64,000 bases of DNA from Chara braunii (GCA_003427395.1 BFEA01000152.1:558036-622035); one strand, 5' to 3'. Shown: positions 20,413-31,700, counted from the stretch's first letter. Made by a program: numbers and translations. The notes: generated by a model not told the origin, from the letters alone.

Positions 20413-22654
20413 ACGGTCTGCGCGGTTTAAAGGACTTGTGCAGTTCGTTGGGAGTGCGGCAGGTGGCTAGATGCACGCTGTTATTGTACGCACTAGCTAC
20501 TTTAGGCAACATCTCATCCCAGTTAATCTGATCTGGCCTAATATACATGCGCAGAACTTGCTGTAGGGTCTTGTTCATCTGCTCTGTCTGACCGTTAGTC
20601 TCTGGATGGCGGCCGGACGACATCAACAACTTAGATCCGTATTCTCCCATGAGTTCTTGCCAGTTCTGGCTGGTGAAGCGACTGTCTCTATCGCTAACTA
20701 TTGACAGCGGGATTCCATTCTCACTAATCCAACAGTCAAAGAATCTTTGAATGACTAAATCAGTACGCGCCTCAGAAGGCAAAGGAACAAAAACTGCGTA
20801 CTTGCTAAAGCGGTCAACTATGACCATGACTTGGCTCTTGCCATGCCTGCTCTTGACTTGAGTGTCCATGAAATCTATTGACACTGAGTCTCTCTTATTA
20901 CGCTGGCAGACTTTGCAACTGCGAACATATTCTTTGCAGTCATTCTTCATCCCTGGCCAGGTATACGCGCACATCAGATTGGCCAAAGTCTTTTGCCAAC
21001 CGAAATGACCCTCTGTGTCGTGACATTCCCCCAGAATCAGACTACGGATCTCTTCGCTATTGGGGATGCTCAACCGGTCAAAGACATTAGTCTTCTCGAA
21101 GAGTAATCCTCCAGTAGTGCGGTAGTTCGGCTCGGTCTTTGGGGCCTCCTTGACTCGCGTGAGGAGCTCACTATAGATAGGGTCCTGCGCGTAGGCTTCT
21201 CTAACCTTCTGCTGCAGATCCTTTCCTATATCGAGGTAATGTACTATTGCCCCAAAGTAATCTGCTCTCCTACTTAGAGCATCCGCGACTACGTTATACT
21301 TCCCTTTGACAGGCTTGAGCTCAAAGTCGTATTGATCTATCTCTGCGGCCCACCTAGTAAGCTTAGGTGTCATCTTGGCCTGTGTCTTTAACCACCGTAA
21401 CGTTTCATGGTCAGAATAGACTTTGAAGTGCCTCCCAAGCAAGTAGTGCTTCCAGTGGTCTAANGCTTGCCTGAGAGCGTAGAGTTCCCTCTCATAGGTA
21501 GATGTCGCAACCTTCTCTGAAGGCATCCTGGTGGACATGAACTCTACGGGTCTATACCCATTGCCATCGTATTGCTGTAACACTGCGCCTATGCCGTACT
21601 GGCTAGCATCCGTAGTAACGACAAAAGGCAAGGACGGATCGACGACCTTAAGGACCGGATACTCTATCAACGCCTGCTTTAGCTTCTTCATGGCANACGT
21701 GCAGTCCTTGTCCCACTTCCAGATTGTCTCCTTTCTCAGCAATCTGCGAAGGGGCGCAGCGATGGTGGAGAAGTTCCTCACGAACTTCTTGTAGTAATTC
21801 GCTAAGCCCAGGAACGAGCGCAACTCTGTCAGCGTACGTGGCGTGGGCCAATCTCTAATCGCTGCGATCTTGCTATCTTCTGGCTTAACGCCGTCTCCGT
21901 CTAAGACGTGGCCTAGATACAAAACTTGGGTCTTCGCCCAATCGCACTTCTTCGCAATGATCTTGAAGTTAGCTTCCCTCAGCTTCTCCAAGACCTGCCT
22001 GAGAAGACCCTTATGCTCTTCAAGGGTCCTGCTAAACACTAGAATATCATCTAGGTAAACTACAACAAATCTATCTAACCACGGCCTAAACAAATCGTTC
22101 ATACAGCGCTGGAACGTAGCTGGCGCATTGGTTAGTCCAAAGGGCATCACTATGAACTCGTAGTGCCCATATCTAGTCCGGAAGGCGGTCTTATACTGAT
22201 CATCAGGATGAACCTCGATCTGATGATATCCGGACTTCAAATCTATCTTGGAAAAATATTTGGCCCCCTTCACTCGATCTAAGAGATCGTCTATCCTAGG
22301 CAGTGGCTCAGCATTTTTCACTGTAATCGCATTCAGACCCCTATAGTCTATACACATCCTTAGCTTTCCCTCTTTCTTCGGGACAAAGAGAACAGGCGCT
22401 CCAAACGGAGACGAACTGGGCCTAATCCAACCCTTCTCGAGGAGCTCGTCTAATTGCTTGCGGAGCTCCTCCAACTCCCGCGGGGACATCCTATATACCG
22501 CGCCCTTAGGAGTTCTACTGCCAGGCTCTATCTCAATACGATGNTGGATGGGNCGCGGCACANTGCCTGTTGGCGGTTCAGTCAAATCCTTAAACTCTTC
22601 CAGCAGCTTGACAATCGCAGGGTCCATCGGCCTTTCTTCCGTAGGCTCAGTCAC
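20303..22654 (-). CDS. Chromovirus pol: reverse transcriptase, RNase H, integrase
   Basis: 783-residue open frame. Reverse transcriptase spans about 45-235 with IDLKSGYHQI (137-146) and the YLDD active site (200-203). RNase H follows with Asp349, Glu388, Asp415 and Asp458 visible. Integrase has an H2C2 zinc finger (His545, His550, Cys580, Cys583) and a D-D-35-E core (Asp594, Asp655, Glu691). The linker from the last zinc-finger Cys to the first catalytic Asp is only 11 residues, about 30 shorter than usual in Ty3 integrases, suggesting an in-frame deletion. Five ambiguous residues come from single Ns. The last about 20 residues are out-of-frame sequence after a frameshift. Confidence 0.92.
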   Translation of the reverse strand: MTEPTEERPMDPAIVKLLEEFKDLTEPPTGXVPXPIXHRIEIEPGSRTPKGAVYRMSPRELEELRKQLDELLEKGWIRPSSSPFGAPVLFVPKKEGKLRMCIDYRGLNAITVKNAEPLPRIDDLLDRVKGAKYFSKIDLKSGYHQIEVHPDDQYKTAFRTRYGHYEFIVMPFGLTNAPATFQRCMNDLFRPWLDRFVVVYLDDILVFSRTLEEHKGLLRQVLEKLREANFKIIAKKCDWAKTQVLYLGHVLDGDGVKPEDSKIAAIRDWPTPRTLTELRSFLGLANYYKKFVRNFSTIAAPLRRLLRKETIWKWDKDCTXAMKKLKQALIEYPVLKVVDPSLPFVVTTDASQYGIGAVLQQYDGNGYRPVEFMSTRMPSEKVATSTYERELYALRQXLDHWKHYLLGRHFKVYSDHETLRWLKTQAKMTPKLTRWAAEIDQYDFELKPVKGKYNVVADALSRRADYFGAIVHYLDIGKDLQQKVREAYAQDPIYSELLTRVKEAPKTEPNYRTTGGLLFEKTNVFDRLSIPNSEEIRSLILGECHDTEGHFGWQKTLANLMCAYTWPGMKNDCKEYVRSCKVCQRNKRDSVSIDFMDTQVKSRHGKSQVMVIVDRFSKYAVFVPLPSEARTDLVIQRFFDCWISENGIPLSIVSDRDSRFTSQNWQELMGEYGSKLLMSSGRHPETNGQTEQMNKTLQQVLRMYIRPDQINWDEMLPKVASAYNNSVHLATCRTPNELHKSFKPRRPFEGLNRDQIATRDPGVRCTARERTSYCRRKPQESPA

Positions 22655-22678
22655 TGGCCTAACATAGGCAACAAAAAC

Positions 22679-23180
22679 CTAATCCTCCAAATTCTCCTTC
22701 TTCACCAATCTAGCGAACGCGGGCGCACTAAGGCAGCAATGCGCCAAGGAATTCTCTACTCCTGACACATGGAACAGTTGGGCAGTCTTGGCCTCACCTG
22801 ACGAACTAGGGAGCCTACACTCATGCTCCTTCAAATGGAGCGTGGCCCCGGCTGCCTCTCCCCAATCCATCCCCAGGACAATGTCGAATGGGAGGCTATC
22901 TTCTACGAGGAGAGTCAGGGAGTGGAGGACCTTCTCCACTTTCCCATCCTTCTCTAGGCGGAAATAACGCCTGGACTCCCTCTATATACTCCTTTACGAC
23001 CATAGTACAATTGTCCGCAAGGATACTAACTATGGGGTCTGTCAGTTTCTGGACTTTAAGTCCCAGCCTCAATTTCTGCAGCGCTTTCTTACTAATATAG
23101 CTGCGGGTGGCCCCTGAGTCTACTAGGGCCCCTACTCTACTTCTAAAAACCTCTGTATCTAATAAGATCAGCTCCCCTTA
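22679..23180 (-). pseudogene. Chromovirus aspartic protease region, frame-broken
   Basis: Translation on the minus strand gives GALVDSGATRSYISKKAL, with the retropepsin DSGA active site at 23120-23109, and further on FDIVLGMDW, the usual C-terminal Ile-Leu-Gly block. The two halves are in different frames: one extra T within GCGTTATTTCC near 22970 shifts the frame. A TAA at 23180-23178 separates this segment from the gag side. Confidence 0.85.
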
Positions 23181-23401
23181 ATTTTCTTTCTTCATCTTGG
23201 CCCAGGCGGGCCTCCTCTCCTTCAACTCTTCGGCCACGCCTGTGAGGGAGGAGTCTAGCGAAACTCTAACACAAGTTGTTTCGGGACAGCTGTCTAGACA
23301 CCGGCCTGCAACCTCTGCCATAGGCACATGTGGTGTGGGAGTCNCCTGCCGGCTAGCGCTATGTTCCCCACATGGCCTAATGGTAGGGGCAGTTGCTACC
23401 C

Positions 23402-24814
23402 CTACCGGCGGCTGCCTTTTGGCCCTTGGGCAGCCGTTCGGGTCTCTCTATACTTAGGACAATATTTGACGATGTGGCCCGGGTCACCGCAGAAAATGCA
23501 CTGGCCCCGGTCCAATCGTTGTTGCCATAAAGCCTGGTCAGACCCAAAGATTCCCAAAGGCCTACCCTGCGATAGCCCTGGGTGCCATCCTCCTACCCTA
23601 TAGGGAGACCTGTTCCTAGGGCGGTTTTGCGGGGGACCTTGACCCCTGCCTCCCGCTTGGCGGTTTCCTCCTCTGNCGCCAACCCCCTGATCGCCCTGGA
23701 ACCGGCTCCCTGAGGCCCGGCCCCCTTGGCCCTGGCCTCTTCCTTGCGGCCTCCCTCCAGCCCCGACAACAGCATAAGATCTCCCCTGGCCCACACCGCT
23801 GTCCTCCTCCTCTAACCCCCACTCAATCTGATCGTAGGGGATCTCATCCACACTACCCTCGTCTAAAGTCAGGACAAGGTTGTCCTTGGTCTTTACTTGC
23901 CCTGAGATAGTGCGGCCCTTCCATTGCTTTCCCTTATCCAAGTCCTTGTGCCAGAAGGTGGACACAGACGCGGACTTGGCTTCAAAAGCCACCACTTCCC
24001 GACTAAGAGAATCATACGTAGTGGCAGGGTCTTCGCTCTTTGCAAAGAAATGCCCTTGAAGGGCTTCGGGTATAGCCCGATAGAAGAGGCCGACCAACTG
24101 GGTGTCCGTAACCCCATGGTCAGGGACAGCCACTAACTCATCCATTGTATTCTTGAGTGCCCTGGCACTCTTCCACTTGCGGGCGTGGATCGTCTGCAGC
24201 CTGTCTGACGCTTTAAAACTACGAGCGACATCAGCAAATCGCTCGCGCAACAATTTCAGGAACTCAACGAGGGGGGTGAATGTGGAGTATGCTACCGGAT
24301 CATCACTACAGTTGGCAGCACGAACAAGGGACCTCGCAAAACTCGCGGCCTTGTCCTTAAGCGCGTGGATAGCAATTAAGACCTGCTGATCCGGGGAGAC
24401 CTGTTGCAAATGCACGTAGGTCCTGACATTGGCCTCCCAATTGTCAAAGTTTTCTTCCTGTTTTCCACTGTAGGAATCAGGGAATTTAACTTTGACCGGC
24501 TCCCTGCGAGGTGGACGTGCCTCCTCCTCCTTGGGGGCTGCCACCTTGACGCCCTCAATGGCGCCGACGCAAAAATGCTCAATCTTCTCGAGGCGATGAC
24601 TCACCTCAGTTCCCACAACACCTACTAAATCGCGAGCAAAGTCCCGTAACCCCGATCGCATCGAACGCACAGATATCTCCTGACTGCGGCTAAACTCATA
24701 GTGCTTTTCCTGCACTTTGCCCAAACGCTCGACACTCTGGGCGATGATCTCCACCTTCCGCTCGAGATCTATCTGGGGTGTTAATTGCAACCTCAATTTC
24801 TGCACCTCCTCCAA
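23402..24814 (-). CDS. Chromovirus Gag (capsid and nucleocapsid)
   Basis: 470-residue open frame. A capsid-type helical region covers roughly residues 95-260. A Gly/Arg-rich stretch lies at about 340-420. A single CCHC zinc knuckle CIFCGDPGHIVKYC sits about 18 residues from the end and would bind the RNA genome. The ATG used is only the first in the frame: homology-like coiled-coil sequence continues upstream in other frames (see 24827-25451), so the true N-terminus lies further 5'. Confidence 0.88.
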   Translation of the reverse strand: MEEVQKLRLQLTPQIDLERKVEIIAQSVERLGKVQEKHYEFSRSQEISVRSMRSGLRDFARDLVGVVGTEVSHRLEKIEHFCVGAIEGVKVAAPKEEEARPPRREPVKVKFPDSYSGKQEENFDNWEANVRTYVHLQQVSPDQQVLIAIHALKDKAASFARSLVRAANCSDDPVAYSTFTPLVEFLKLLRERFADVARSFKASDRLQTIHARKWKSARALKNTMDELVAVPDHGVTDTQLVGLFYRAIPEALQGHFFAKSEDPATTYDSLSREVVAFEAKSASVSTFWHKDLDKGKQWKGRTISGQVKTKDNLVLTLDEGSVDEIPYDQIEWGLEEEDSGVGQGRSYAVVGAGGRPQGRGQGQGGRASGSRFQGDQGVGXRGGNRQAGGRGQGPPQNRPRNRSPYRVGGWHPGLSQGRPLGIFGSDQALWQQRLDRGQCIFCGDPGHIVKYCPKYRETRTAAQGPKGSRR

Positions 24815-25451
24815 CTCCTGCCGCCTCCACTCTTCTCTTCTTCTCCCTCATCATTGCGAGCTTCCACGCCATCCTCTGTTCATCCTCCATCGCCCGCCGC
24901 GCCAGAACATCTTCCTCTACTTCTCATTTTCGCATGGCAGCTTCTTGCTCATCCTTGGGGATGTACATAGCGACCTCTTCCTCTTCACCCAGGGACAAGT
25001 TGGCGACCCATTCTGAAGTCCGCTTCTCCATCTCCGCATCTTTACTGCCACTGTACTGCCCCCTATTCCTTACTAGTGGCGTTTCATCTTCTTCTTCTTC
25101 TTCCACCTCCTTCATTTTCTCCTCTTCTTCCTGTTTCAATCTTTCTTTTTCCCTGGCCATCTCTTCTTCAATTTTCTTCAACTTGGCCGCCTGCTCCTCC
25201 TTCAAGGCCTTCTTCTTGGCCTCCTTCTCCTTTCTCTCTTGCAGGATAACGACCATCTTCTCCTCCTCCTCCTTCGTGTATGGCTGGGTGGCGGTACCAC
25301 CTCGAGTGGGCCCTACTCTACACGCAAAGGTATGCCAAAATCCCAGAGGAAAGAGGAGATGCCAGAGGGTCCCCCAGAGGGAGAACCCAACCAGCAACCC
25401 ATACATCGGATAGTCGTCCATCGTGGTGTTGGTGCACGACAAGGGTCCCAC
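24815..25451 (-). pseudogene. Gag N-terminal coiled-coil leader, broken by a stop and a frameshift
   Basis: Minus-strand frame from 25451 encodes a hydrophobic start, then a long Glu/Lys/Arg-rich coiled coil and an acidic stretch, ending at a TGA at 24926-24924 where a Trp codon would fit. The frame continues as EVEEDVLARRAMEDEQRMAW up to about 24840, then a one-base shift in AAGAAGAGAAGAG is needed to reach the main Gag frame (WRRQELEEVQKL). These lesions separate the leader from Gag. Confidence 0.75.
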
Positions 25452-26190
25452 TCCTCACCACGTAGCCCTACCCGGACACACTAACCTACTGACTAACTTC
25501 CTAAGGACCACAGGATAAGACCCTGTCAACTATGGCCACTACTAACCCAAGACTACTCTAAGGCTGTCACTACAAAACCAAGAGCTGATCAGGAGGCATT
25601 TAAGGAGATCCCCCAAACNCCGCAAGAATTCTTTAACGTCGCAGACAGGACGACGCGATCAGCTTGGTTCCTCTGGCGATTTCAGCCCACAACTCAGCCC
25701 GTCCAGCCTCTTGTGCCACACCGAGCAGCCCGTCGGTCAGTACCGGTCCTTGGAGGGGTTCGTATCCCTCGGGACAGTCGAGTCGTCAGACACGGATCAT
25801 CAGCCTTCTGGGTCCGGTAGGGGAGTGGCTCAACCAGGCCTCAACACTTAAAGACGGCCTTCGTTTCAGCCTACAGCTCGGAGTTCAGACCCTCCACACT
25901 GAACTCAGTAGACCTGTCAGACAGTACATGTCATTGGACTAGATGAGTTGTTTAACGAGCGCTCGCCGCTCATGCCCAGGTCTCCAAGTGTCAGAGAGGC
26001 AGGTCCTACTAAGCCCGTGCAGGTTTAGCAGCAAGGCCCTATCCTTCATCCACAGAGTCCTAACACCTAGGACAAAAGAGACTCAATGCAGAAAGGAGAG
26101 ACAGACAGACTCAACAAGTACCGTGGGGTAAGTGCACATCCACAGGGTAAGGGGATAGGCTAAGGGCTCAGCGAGATATCACCAACTCCA
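25452..26190 (-). other. Chromovirus 5' leader, no ORF
   Basis: Between the gag leader and the 5' LTR. No coding potential seen, one N at 25619. Nothing else recognised. Confidence 0.5.
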
Positions 26191-26345
26191 GCTTGGTCAA
26201 AATCTTGGTCAGCAGCTCCGGTCAACGCCTTGGTCAACGCAAGCAACCCCCAGTCAACACTTGGTCAACACCCTTGGTCAACCTGGTCAACCCTCTGGTC
26301 AACCCTTGGTCAACGCTCTGATCAACGACCGGTCAACCCTCAACC
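26191..26345. repeat. GGTCAAC-rich degenerate tandem array
   Basis: About ten copies of GGTCAA (complement TTGACC) at irregular 10-17 bp spacing. TTGAC is the W-box core bound by WRKY factors. Since this lies in the leader of the retrotransposon, it might be regulatory, or just a decayed minisatellite. Confidence 0.6.
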
Positions 26346-26655
26346 TCGACTATGGCTACCGACACCATCACCTTCGTCACCCTCGCCGTCTTCTTCCCCT
26401 TCCTTCACTTTCTTTCTTCTTCTCCTTTGCTGTATATACATATATTTTTTTTGTGTTCACCCCCGGCTATGTCTGTCTTCTTCTTCAATCTCCTCCTTCC
26501 ACACTCCTCCTCTCTCCGTAGTCCCTCCTTTGTCCTCCCTTTCTCTCTCCTCCGGTACTCTGTGTTGCAGCTCCGCGTCTATGGCCGTTGTCTGTCTTCC
26601 ACCACCGGACTCCGCAACTTGCCTCACAGGCAAGTAACAGCCAATCTTGAATCGC

Positions 26656-26658
<3 letters not shown>

Positions 26659-26714
<56 letters not shown>
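26659..26714. repeat. (TC)n microsatellite at gap edge
   Basis: About 28 TC units ending next to a run of N. Confidence 0.97.
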
Positions 26715-26716
<2 letters not shown>

Positions 26717-26719
26717 CGT

Positions 26720-27445
26720 NNNNNNNNNNNNNNNNNNNNNNNNNNNNNNNNNNNNNNNNNNNNNNNNNNNNNNNNNNNNNNNNNNNNNNNNNNNNNNNNN
26801 NNNNNNNNNNNNNNNNNNNNNNNNNNNNNNNNNNNNNNNNNNNNNNNNNNNNNNNNNNNNNNNNNNNNNNNNNNNNNNNNNNNNNNNNNNNNNNNNNNNN
26901 NNNNNNNNNNNNNNNNNNNNNNNNNNNNNNNNNNNNNNNNNNNNNNNNNNNNNNNNNNNNNNNNNNNNNNNNNNNNNNNNNNNNNNNNNNNNNNNNNNNN
27001 NNNNNNNNNNNNNNNNNNNNNNNNNNNNNNNNNNNNNNNNNNNNNNNNNNNNNNNNNNNNNNNNNNNNNNNNNNNNNNNNNNNNNNNNNNNNNNNNNNNN
27101 NNNNNNNNNNNNNNNNNNNNNNNNNNNNNNNNNNNNNNNNNNNNNNNNNNNNNNNNNNNNNNNNNNNNNNNNNNNNNNNNNNNNNNNNNNNNNNNNNNNN
27201 NNNNNNNNNNNNNNNNNNNNNNNNNNNNNNNNNNNNNNNNNNNNNNNNNNNNNNNNNNNNNNNNNNNNNNNNNNNNNNNNNNNNNNNNNNNNNNNNNNNN
27301 NNNNNNNNNNNNNNNNNNNNNNNNNNNNNNNNNNNNNNNNNNNNNNNNNNNNNNNNNNNNNNNNNNNNNNNNNNNNNNNNNNNNNNNNNNNNNNNNNNNN
27401 NNNNNNNNNNNNNNNNNNNNNNNNNNNNNNNNNNNNNNNNNNNNN
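26720..27445. other. Assembly gap (726 N) hiding most of the 5' LTR
   Basis: Given a 910-bp 3' LTR, the 5' LTR should start near 26925, so this gap probably conceals its distal part and the primer binding site. Confidence 0.9.
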
Positions 27446-27834
27446 GCCTCTGTTTAGTGTAGGCCACTTGACCACTTGCCTCTGTTCAACGTAGGCCCAC
27501 TCCGAAAGGCCACTTCTAGAAACCTCCGACTTGGCCTTTCGGTGCTGTAGCAACTACGACTTTGCCCCTTCAGGTAAGCAGCAGCTACGACCTTGACCTT
27601 TCAGGCATCCTACAACTACGACTTCGGAACTGTCTAGACTCCTACCCTACGAGTCTACAGTTCGATTCCCTTCCAAGCTGTGACCTACGACAATCTACCT
27701 ACCACTGGTGTTTCGACAGGTCGCAGGTTCAAATCTACGGGTTGGCACTAATACTGTACACATGTCAGACGGCGAACTAGGGATCGAGCCCTGGGATCTG
27801 CATTCGCTACTGCGAACTGGTGAATACCGTTTCA
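27446..27834 (-). repeat. 5' LTR of the chromovirus (partial)
   Basis: Matches 19371-19756 with about six substitutions. It ends with the LTR terminus TGAAACGG (minus strand) followed by host sequence TTTCTCC. Confidence 0.93.
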
Positions 27835-28160
27835 TTTCTCCATATCGCGCAATTAGGAAATCGCTAATTACGAGTAAACCTAATTAGCGCTAATTACTAT
27901 TAGTCCTAACCTAATCTAAACGACCTACCTAACTTATCGGAAGTAAGAGCCCGCGCCAATCAAGGCTGATCGGACCTGAGCAAGGCCATATTCGAACTGC
28001 AACTTCACAGAACTTTCACTTTTTGCAAAACTGCATCTTTTTTTTGCATTGAAAGGTTGAATCTTTCCCCAACAAATGGTGTATCTTCCTGCTACCATTC
28101 ATCTCCACTAAACGAGTGACCTCGTGATGATGCTGAATTCTTCCGACGAAAGCATATCAC
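27835..28160. other. AT-rich flank of the retrotransposon
   Basis: Contains repeated TAATTAGCGCTAATTA-type palindromes (about 27860-27900). No gene. Confidence 0.4.
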
Positions 28161-28161
28161 T

Positions 28162-28712
28162 AGGCCGCCCTAACCCTAGGGTACGCCCAGTCAGCCATAC
28201 AATAGTTAATATGATACAAACACTAGCACAGACTTTAAGTTTTTCTTTCTCTTCTTAGGCAGTCGGTCGGACCTTTCCAACTAATGGAACTTCCGATCCG
28301 CCCTCTTTGTTTAGAAGGGGAAATAAAAACAGATTTATACTAACTCTCTGCTCCTTAATGTTATTATGAGCATACAACTGAACCGCCCTAACCCTAGGGT
28401 ACGTTCAATTTGCCCAGTTACCTTGTTTTTATTCTTCATCCATTTCCTTTTCTTCCTTAGTTCTACCTGACTTACTGACTGGCTTTCCCTACCCAGGGTG
28501 CCCGGTCTGTCACAAGTATAAGTTCAAATAATATATGTATCAAATTTTATACTCTGGTTTGACCAGTTAATTCATGGCTCATGGCTAAGCCGCCCTAACC
28601 CAAGGGTACATTTAGTCTTATGCCTTTGTTCCCTCAAAAAAAACATGCACCTCAACTCGTTAAAATAAACATCAGGAATATTAGCCTTCCCTACCCAGGG
28701 TGCCCGTCCTCC
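28162..28712. repeat. Dispersed short repeats CCGCCCTAACCCTAGGGTAC and CTACCCAGGGTGCCC
   Basis: The first word occurs near 28165, 28384 and, with changes, 28590. The second occurs near 28491 and 28691. They alternate at 100-220 bp, suggesting a decayed higher-order repeat. Confidence 0.7.
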
Positions 28713-31700
28713 TGTTCAGAAACCCTCAAAAGAAACAGTGACTGATCCATCCTACCCAGGTAGGACCAGCCATAAGAAGCCATTCACACAGCCCAGCAGA
28801 CATCAATAAAACATAGCACTGGGCCCACATCCACCCGGAGGGACCCAACCTTGGGTTGACCCGGTCAAACGCATGCAAAACTCCTTTCCCCCACCTTCCC
28901 CGCATTCCTTTGCCTGGATTCACTCAAGGATTATCTGAACTCTCATATATATTTGTTTATTTAACCTTTCACAAAGCATGTCCTGACATACATAATAAAA
29001 TAAAAATTAATAACCTGTCATAGTTATATCCAGATACCCAACGGGAATAATGTAGTTAGGGGAAGGGATCACATGCCTCAGACGAAAGTTATACCTGAAG
29101 TTCCCTGCCTCCAGAACCCCGCCTGGACTCCGCACAGCTCCCGCAATCGGTGGGTGGACCTCCCATAAGGTCTTGTTGCGGTCCTACGGGTTGCAATCCC
29201 GCCTGCCGCCTTCCTCTCGTAACCTCAGACTAGACTGAGAGTAAGAAGGGCAGAAGGAGGTGCCATTGAGTCTCTCAAATACAAGAGGGGTGCTCTCAAA
29301 CTCACGGGAGAGGGCCTTGTAATCTTGGATCGTCTGAGGGCCCCGCAATGGCGGCCAAGAAAACGCGGCAAACCAGCTAGACCGCAACCAAGCATAGAAT
29401 ACCAATCTCCTGACTGATCTCTAAGTCACAGCAATAGCCCCCGTGCAGGGTCTGCTCACTCCTCTGATAACACAATCATGCGCAGCTAGTGCATAACAAG
29501 GTGCACAACAACCCCCAGCAATTGAAAACCCAACAGAGTACGGGGTGTGCAGCAGGGTGGCGCCACAACTGCTCAACGAAGACACAGCAACACACAGCCT
29601 GCGTGTTGTGGTAGCCTATTCCAGCAGTAGCAACTCATCCACTGCGGCAGCCACCTCCAGGGGTCTGTCGATACCGCTTTCCAACCAGCAAAACATAGCA
29701 TTCCACTGTTCGCAAAATAGTCCTTTGCACCAGCAGACCACAAGACTCGAACCGCTAACTTGAAGATGCCGCACCAATCCCTGACCTCCGGTAGCACAGT
29801 GACTTCCAACCTCTGACAACAACATCGACAATCGAAGCTTCGGCCACAGTAACACTCCTACTCCGATCGTAGCACTTCGGCCTCAGTTAGCAACAATGGA
29901 TGGGCGCTGAAACCATCAGCAACCAGTACTTTGGACGCACGACAGCCGCAGCAGTAGTTGATGGCACAACAGTCTCTCAAGGTAATTCAGCGGCCAGCTA
30001 CCACAAAACTTGGCCATAGAACACAACAATAGTCCACAGTCTGTGATTCAAAATACACAGACTACTTTAGAAGGATCCAAGGTACCGCACTGAGAGAGTA
30101 TCAGTCAGTAGTTCCCACAACTGTTCCTCCCCAGCAGTCCGGAAAGCACAGCAGACGACTCCAAAACACTTGTCTCAGTTGTGGCACAGACCAGTTACCT
30201 CACCGACTAAGACATGAGGTAGGCTTGATACTCTTCCTTTCACCCTCCCTTGTTGTTGCTTCTCTCTCCTTCTTGCGCTTCTCATCTTATCTCTCACTTT
30301 GTCATGTACGTCACATCCTCCGAATTCAACCATGGCCTTAGCCAAGTACCGGCGTCTGGATATCTTGGCACATACGGCCGCTACTCATAGGATGGTGATA
30401 AGAGTCACGACTCAAGGGGAGGGGAAGCTCATAACGCGAAAGAGAAAAAGCCGAGTGCGTATCAGAGATGCAAACCACCAGTGTCGAAGAAGTGACCTTC
30501 ATGAAGACGATCAGGGGAAACACTAACGATCTCCTCTATCTGTAGTTGTGGATGGACCTCCTTCTGGAATTTGGTCACACACATCCACCTGCAGAATGTG
30601 GCCGACACTTACGAGCACCGTGGCCCCATGCGGTGCTAGATCGCAGTTCAATTCCGTAGCTCGACTTTTTGGCTCGTCCTGCTGTCAGTTCTATCAAATA
30701 TCCCGACGTGTACTCTCCCTCTCTCTCTCTCTCCCTAGTCCCAACTCCCGCTTGAGTTATCACCCGTAGTGAGTGTTCTTCAGGTGTATCCGACCGTAAA
30801 TGCGGTCCGGTACATTTGGTGAGACTCCTTCATAACGAACTAGGACCGTAACCATGGGAAACACCCAATCGGTGCATGCACTGTGACTACTCTCGGAATA
30901 TACAAAATTAAGAATGAATTTGCCCTTAAAGTACGGGCAGATACGTGGAAAGCTTCCCCGCTATTGCGCCCCGTTGTTTTTTGGCACCACAGTTCGACTT
31001 TCACATCTCCCTACATCGTCAGTTCTACAGTATGTTTTCTCTCTTCTACTTGCTCCCCCTGTTGCCACCGACCGCTCGCTGTTTCCCGCTTCTAAACTTC
31101 CTATCTGCGCGCAGCCGCTAACACTTCCCCCGTCGAAACTGCTAAGTCATAGCAAAAACTAACAGCACCATTAGATTCGTAATACACAAAAAACCCTACC
31201 TACACTTTATCCCCCTCGATTTCACGAAAAATAGAGTGAGATCTACGTTTCTTAGTCACTCCATATCCTTCCTTCCGATCCCTCCGCACACATAGTTCTC
31301 TCTCTAACTCCTATCCTACTAATCCACTACTAAAACTAACACTACTATCGTATTCGCCCATCCCCAGAACCCCAAGGTTGACCTTTACACCGCCCGAATT
31401 CATTCTGGAGCGATCGAGTTATGAACCTTCTGCCTCACAATTCTCACCTTTCCGCTCACCACGTCCGTCTCCTCTTTCGAGTGCACCTAGCGCGGAACCC
31501 CGTCCAGGTTCACTCTGTCTCTTATGCCCCATCCGCTGACTTCGTCCTCAGAGTCTCCTTCTTCATCTCCATCCCCCGGTCCGATGCTTCCGCTTCTTCG
31601 TCCCCGTCGTCTTCCTTATCACCCTAGTGCCTTTCTTCGTCCGTTTTTCTACACAGGTTAGCGCAGCCCACTAGCCCGTAGCTTCCGCATTAGCGCAGTA

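Larger units (their letters stand above)
18847..27834 (-). mobile_element. Ty3/gypsy chromovirus, near full length
   Basis: Minus-strand LTR retrotransposon in the order 5' LTR (partly in a gap, ending 27834), coiled-coil gag leader, gag with zinc knuckle, protease, reverse transcriptase, RNase H, integrase, chromodomain, polypurine tract GGCGGGAG and 3' LTR (18847-19756). The visible LTR parts (19371-19756 and 27446-27834) differ at about six positions, roughly 98% identity, so insertion was recent. TTTC flanks both ends (18843-18846, 27835-27838) as a probable 4-bp target duplication. Frameshifts and stops make this copy non-coding as assembled. Confidence 0.9.

Noticed and set aside
26352-27553. 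Long ORFs on both strands across the N run
   Set aside because: They consist mostly of undefined residues and TC/AG-encoded Ser-Leu or Arg-Glu repeats.
28162-28410. Telomeric repeat from CCCTAACCC
   Set aside because: Only isolated words within a palindrome, no tandem array.
29184-29405. Gag-like ORF
   Set aside because: No zinc knuckle, protease or neighbouring pol; the resemblance is compositional only.
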